Source: Minicystis rosea
Lineage (GTDB): Bacteria > Myxococcota_A > Polyangia > Polyangiales > Polyangiaceae
Length of the DNA stretch: 64,000 nt
Reading direction: 5' to 3'
Assembly (NCBI GenBank): GCA_001931535.1
Contig: CP016211.1
Coordinates: forward strand, 7,735,703 to 7,799,702
Shown here: positions 61,773 through 64,000 of the stretch, piece after piece
Position numbering within the stretch: the first letter of the stretch is position 1
Layout of the letters: each line of letters opens with the position of its first letter
The notes under the pieces: generated by a model
Databases searched by the model: none
The model's input: only the letters and a program-made list of their open reading frames with translations
Told to the model about the DNA's origin: nothing
Position numbers and translations under genes: made by a program

Positions 61773-62642
61773 TCACATGCGCCCTTTGCCGCGCTTCCGC
61801 GTCCCGTGAACGACCTTGTCGGCGTCGCGGCGCGGCTTCGCGCTGGCTTCCAACAGGCCGCCGAGGCGCTGCGCGTCGGCGTCGGAGAGGACGGAGCGAC
61901 GCATCAGGCTGATGGCGCCGGCCACGACTTCACGGGTCTCCGGGCGCTGCATGTTGGTCTTGCCTTCGAGCCAGGTGATGACCTCGGGATAGCGGGCCCC
62001 GAAGATGGTGATTTGCTGCGGCATCCCTTGGCGCAGGACGCGCATTCCCTGGGTGCGCTCGGCGGCGCGCGGGGACGCGTCGGCGAGGGTGAAGGCCTCG
62101 TCGAGACGGGCGAGGACGGGCTCCGCGGAAGGGAGCTTGGTCAAAAGCATCTTGTCGGCGAGGGCCTCGAGCGCGATGTGCGCTTGCAGGTAACCGTCGG
62201 TCCACGCGGAGAGCTCGTCGACGGCGGGCTCGCCGAGGAGATCGATGCGCATGCGCACGGCTTCGACGAGGCCGATGCGCACGAGGTGCCGCGGGTCCTC
62301 GGCGAGCTGCTGGAGATCGGCGAGGGCTTCCGTCGCGCGGGCGGCGGCGCGCCGCTTGTCGACCTTGCCCTCGGGCGGCAAGGCGCGCGCGGCGAGCGTC
62401 ATGGCCGCGACGATGCGGAGGTATTCCTTGTTGTCCTCGCGCGCGAGATCGGCGAGCAGGCGATCGCCGCGGCTTTCGCGACGCGCGATGGCGGCGCCCA
62501 CGGCGCGGGCCAGCTCCATGTTGGGACGAGGGCCGGGCAGGCCGCTGTTGCGATGAAGCAGCTCGATGAGCTCGGCGTTGTCACCCTGATCGACGGCGCG
62601 ATCGAGCGCGGCGGCGAGACGATCGTTACGAATGGCACTCAT
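61773..62642 (-). CDS. Alpha-helical HEAT-like repeat protein
   Basis: A 289-residue protein of unknown function from ATG 62642. Almost wholly alpha-helical with repeating Ala/Leu-rich helix pairs (LADLAREDNKEYLRIVAAMTLAARAL; ADLQQLAEDPRHLVRIGLVEAVRMRI; HIALEALADKMLLTKLPSAEPVLARL), characteristic of HEAT/ARM-like repeats used for protein binding. The C-terminal tail is basic (KRGKGRM). Its start lies two bases after the stop of the upstream barrel-type protein gene, so the two are co-translated. No signal peptide. Confidence 0.65.
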   Translation of the reverse strand: MSAIRNDRLAAALDRAVDQGDNAELIELLHRNSGLPGPRPNMELARAVGAAIARRESRGDRLLADLAREDNKEYLRIVAAMTLAARALPPEGKVDKRRAAARATEALADLQQLAEDPRHLVRIGLVEAVRMRIDLLGEPAVDELSAWTDGYLQAHIALEALADKMLLTKLPSAEPVLARLDEAFTLADASPRAAERTQGMRVLRQGMPQQITIFGARYPEVITWLEGKTNMQRPETREVVAGAISLMRRSVLSDADAQRLGGLLEASAKPRRDADKVVHGTRKRGKGRM

Positions 62643-62644
62643 GC

Positions 62645-63952
62645 TCAGAAACCCAGCGAGAGGCCGCCCTCGGGCGAGAGGACGCCGGTGACGACCGGAA
62701 ACGTGATGTTGCCGCGCACCGCCAGATAGAGCGCCACGCGAGAAGACGGCACGAACTGCACGCCGAACGAGAGCGCTCCAAAACCGAGGCCGGCCTGCTT
62801 CCAGACGTTGAGCGTCTGCACGCGCTGCTCGATGACGCCGTCCGTCGAGCTCGGCTTCGTGCAGGGGCTCGCGCTGCTGCTCGGCTTGGCCGCGCCGCAG
62901 GCGACGCCGTCCTCGAGCACTTGCACTTTGACCTTGGTGTCGATCTGGGCGAGGCCGCCGGAAATCATGAGATAGGGGCGCACGACGGAGCCGGCGAACG
63001 GCGTCCGGCCGGGAAAGTAGCCGAAGCGCCCTTCGAGGTGGAAGGGGACGAACGTCCCTCGGCCGCCGCTCGCGCCGTTGAACGCGAAGCCGACGCGCGC
63101 GCCCACCGTGATGTTGTCGAGGAGCAGCCGATCGTACGCGAGCATGAGCCGCAGCGTCGCGAGGCCGACACCCGCGTTGATGTTGTCGCCGTTGTCGATC
63201 GTCGGCGTGCCCGAATAGCGCGATTTGACGGCGTCGTTGCGGACACAGAGGTAGTGCTGCGCGTTCTGGCTGTCGCGCGTGCACACGTTGGTGCCGGAAA
63301 CGATCGAGAGGTCGGGCGCGAACGAGAGGGAGATCCAGTTGCGATGAACCGGCGGGCCTTCGGGCTCCTTCGTGTCCTTCGCGTCCTTGTCCTTCGCGTC
63401 CTTGTCCTTCGTGTCCTTGTCGTCGGGGCGCGGCTCGTCGGAGGGCGGCGCGACGCGGACCTTCTTCTTGGGCTCGTCCTTCTTGGCGGGCTCCTCGACG
63501 GGCTTGGGATCGGGCGGGGTGGCGGGCCCGCCTTTGATGCGCTTCTTGGCCTGCTCGAAGGCGAAGGTGACGCCGGCGGAGATCATCCCGGGGTCGGGCT
63601 CGATTTTGGGATCGAGCTGGAGGGCTTCGATGAACTCGTCGCGCGCGTCGTCGAGCTCCTTCTTGCCGCCGGCGAGCACGGAGCCGAGGGCGGCGTGGAG
63701 CTGGGCCCGGAGCTGCGCCGAGCAGCTGTTTCCGCTGCAGGATTGGATGGCAGCGCGGAGCCGGTTCTCGGCGTCGTCGAAGCGCGTCTCCAGGTAATCT
63801 TCGTCGACGGCCTGCTTGAGCGCCTTCCGGGCCTGTTCCTCTTTGGGACCGGCGGCCGAGGCGCCTTGGGTGACGGAGAGCACGGCGAGGAGGGCCGCAA
63901 TCGATGCGGCTCCGGGGAAATGGCGAGCATTGAAGGGACGTGTCGACAGCAC
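62645..63952 (-). CDS. Exported TPR protein with charged linker and beta-barrel-like C-terminus
   Basis: A 435-residue protein from a GTG at 63952, with a signal peptide (AASIAALLAVLSVTQGASA). Residues 35-135 are TPR-like helices with a conserved CSGNSC pair; 135-205 are a Pro/Lys/Asp linker with KDKDAKDKDAKD repeats matched by DNA repeats at 63370-63420; 205-435 alternate aromatic strands (ISLSFAPDLSIVSG ... VALYLAVRGNITF) ending GGLSLGF, as for an outer-membrane barrel. The layout mirrors the 653-residue barrel at 15.9 kb. Function unknown. Upstream sequence leads off the window. Confidence 0.7.
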   Translation of the reverse strand: MLSTRPFNARHFPGAASIAALLAVLSVTQGASAAGPKEEQARKALKQAVDEDYLETRFDDAENRLRAAIQSCSGNSCSAQLRAQLHAALGSVLAGGKKELDDARDEFIEALQLDPKIEPDPGMISAGVTFAFEQAKKRIKGGPATPPDPKPVEEPAKKDEPKKKVRVAPPSDEPRPDDKDTKDKDAKDKDAKDTKEPEGPPVHRNWISLSFAPDLSIVSGTNVCTRDSQNAQHYLCVRNDAVKSRYSGTPTIDNGDNINAGVGLATLRLMLAYDRLLLDNITVGARVGFAFNGASGGRGTFVPFHLEGRFGYFPGRTPFAGSVVRPYLMISGGLAQIDTKVKVQVLEDGVACGAAKPSSSASPCTKPSSTDGVIEQRVQTLNVWKQAGLGFGALSFGVQFVPSSRVALYLAVRGNITFPVVTGVLSPEGGLSLGF

Positions 63953-64000
63953 CGGGGCCGACTGTATCTGGACGTGCGTGAGCCGGCTACCTGTTCAAAG

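Overview
This window looks like chromosome from a very GC-rich myxobacterium-type organism (Myxococcota, probably the Polyangiales/Sorangium side). The reasons are the extreme GC at third codon positions, two eukaryote-like Ser/Thr kinases with Pro/Ala-rich tails, many lipoproteins and TPR or beta-barrel proteins of no clear family, and an Rpn-like protein (60.7-61.6 kb) of a kind I associate with Polyangiaceae. The taxonomic call is an inference; there is no rRNA or tRNA here to test it. No phage, insertion sequence, CRISPR array or large biosynthetic cluster is visible.

Layout. 0-7.1 kb: a truncated exported protein, an FMN reductase, secreted and lipoprotein genes and a membrane sulfatase/phosphotransferase. 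7.1-8.5 kb: a gene-poor stretch with a cluster of DnaA-box sequences. 8.5-9.6 kb: an RlmN/Cfr-family radical SAM enzyme. 9.6-15.5 kb: a compact minus-strand sulfur operon with an Rrf2 regulator, CysK, a ThiF/MoeB-like E1, a ThiS/MoaD-like carrier ending in Gly-Gly, a second E1-like fragment, a CysM-like synthase, a JAMM protease and an APS kinase fused to a catalytically degraded ATP sulfurylase. Together these resemble the carrier-protein (CysO-CysM-Mec) route to cysteine known from actinobacteria, with unusual additions. 15.9-21.8 kb: an operon of 5'-nucleotidase lipoprotein, second lipoprotein and outer-membrane barrel. 22.0-27.4 kb: a TPR/PEGA-like protein, a Ser/Thr kinase and a spermidine-synthase-like membrane protein. 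27.5-36 kb: lipoproteins, acetyltransferase, YkgJ protein, an orphan type II thioesterase with a SyrP-like oxygenase, a GreA-like factor, canonical RlmN and an acyltransferase. 36-42.8 kb: MazG, AI-2E-type permease overlapping a kinase gene, RhlE helicase and a HutD-like protein. 42.7-50.1 kb: a frameshifted lipoprotein gene, then an apparently iron-regulated minus-strand locus behind a Fur-box-like palindrome (small Cys protein, heme-oxygenase remnant, DUF2325 protein, AraC regulator, two ABC half-transporters). 50.4-53.5 kb: a second, larger spermidine-synthase-like membrane protein. 53.7-60.7 kb: enoyl-CoA hydratase and a formate dehydrogenase locus (fdhD, a selenocysteine-containing catalytic subunit with a clear SECIS hairpin, FeS subunit, NrfD-type membrane subunit). 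60.7-64 kb: Rpn-like, HEAT-like and TPR/barrel proteins.

The most notable points are the sulfur-carrier operon with its apparently split E1 and its pseudo-sulfurylase fusion, the in-frame UGA read as selenocysteine at 56116, the Fur-box locus carrying a decayed heme oxygenase, the DnaA-box cluster, and a dispersed short repeat with core TTTGAGCTCCAA found inside a kinase gene, at the mazG stop codon and before fdhD.
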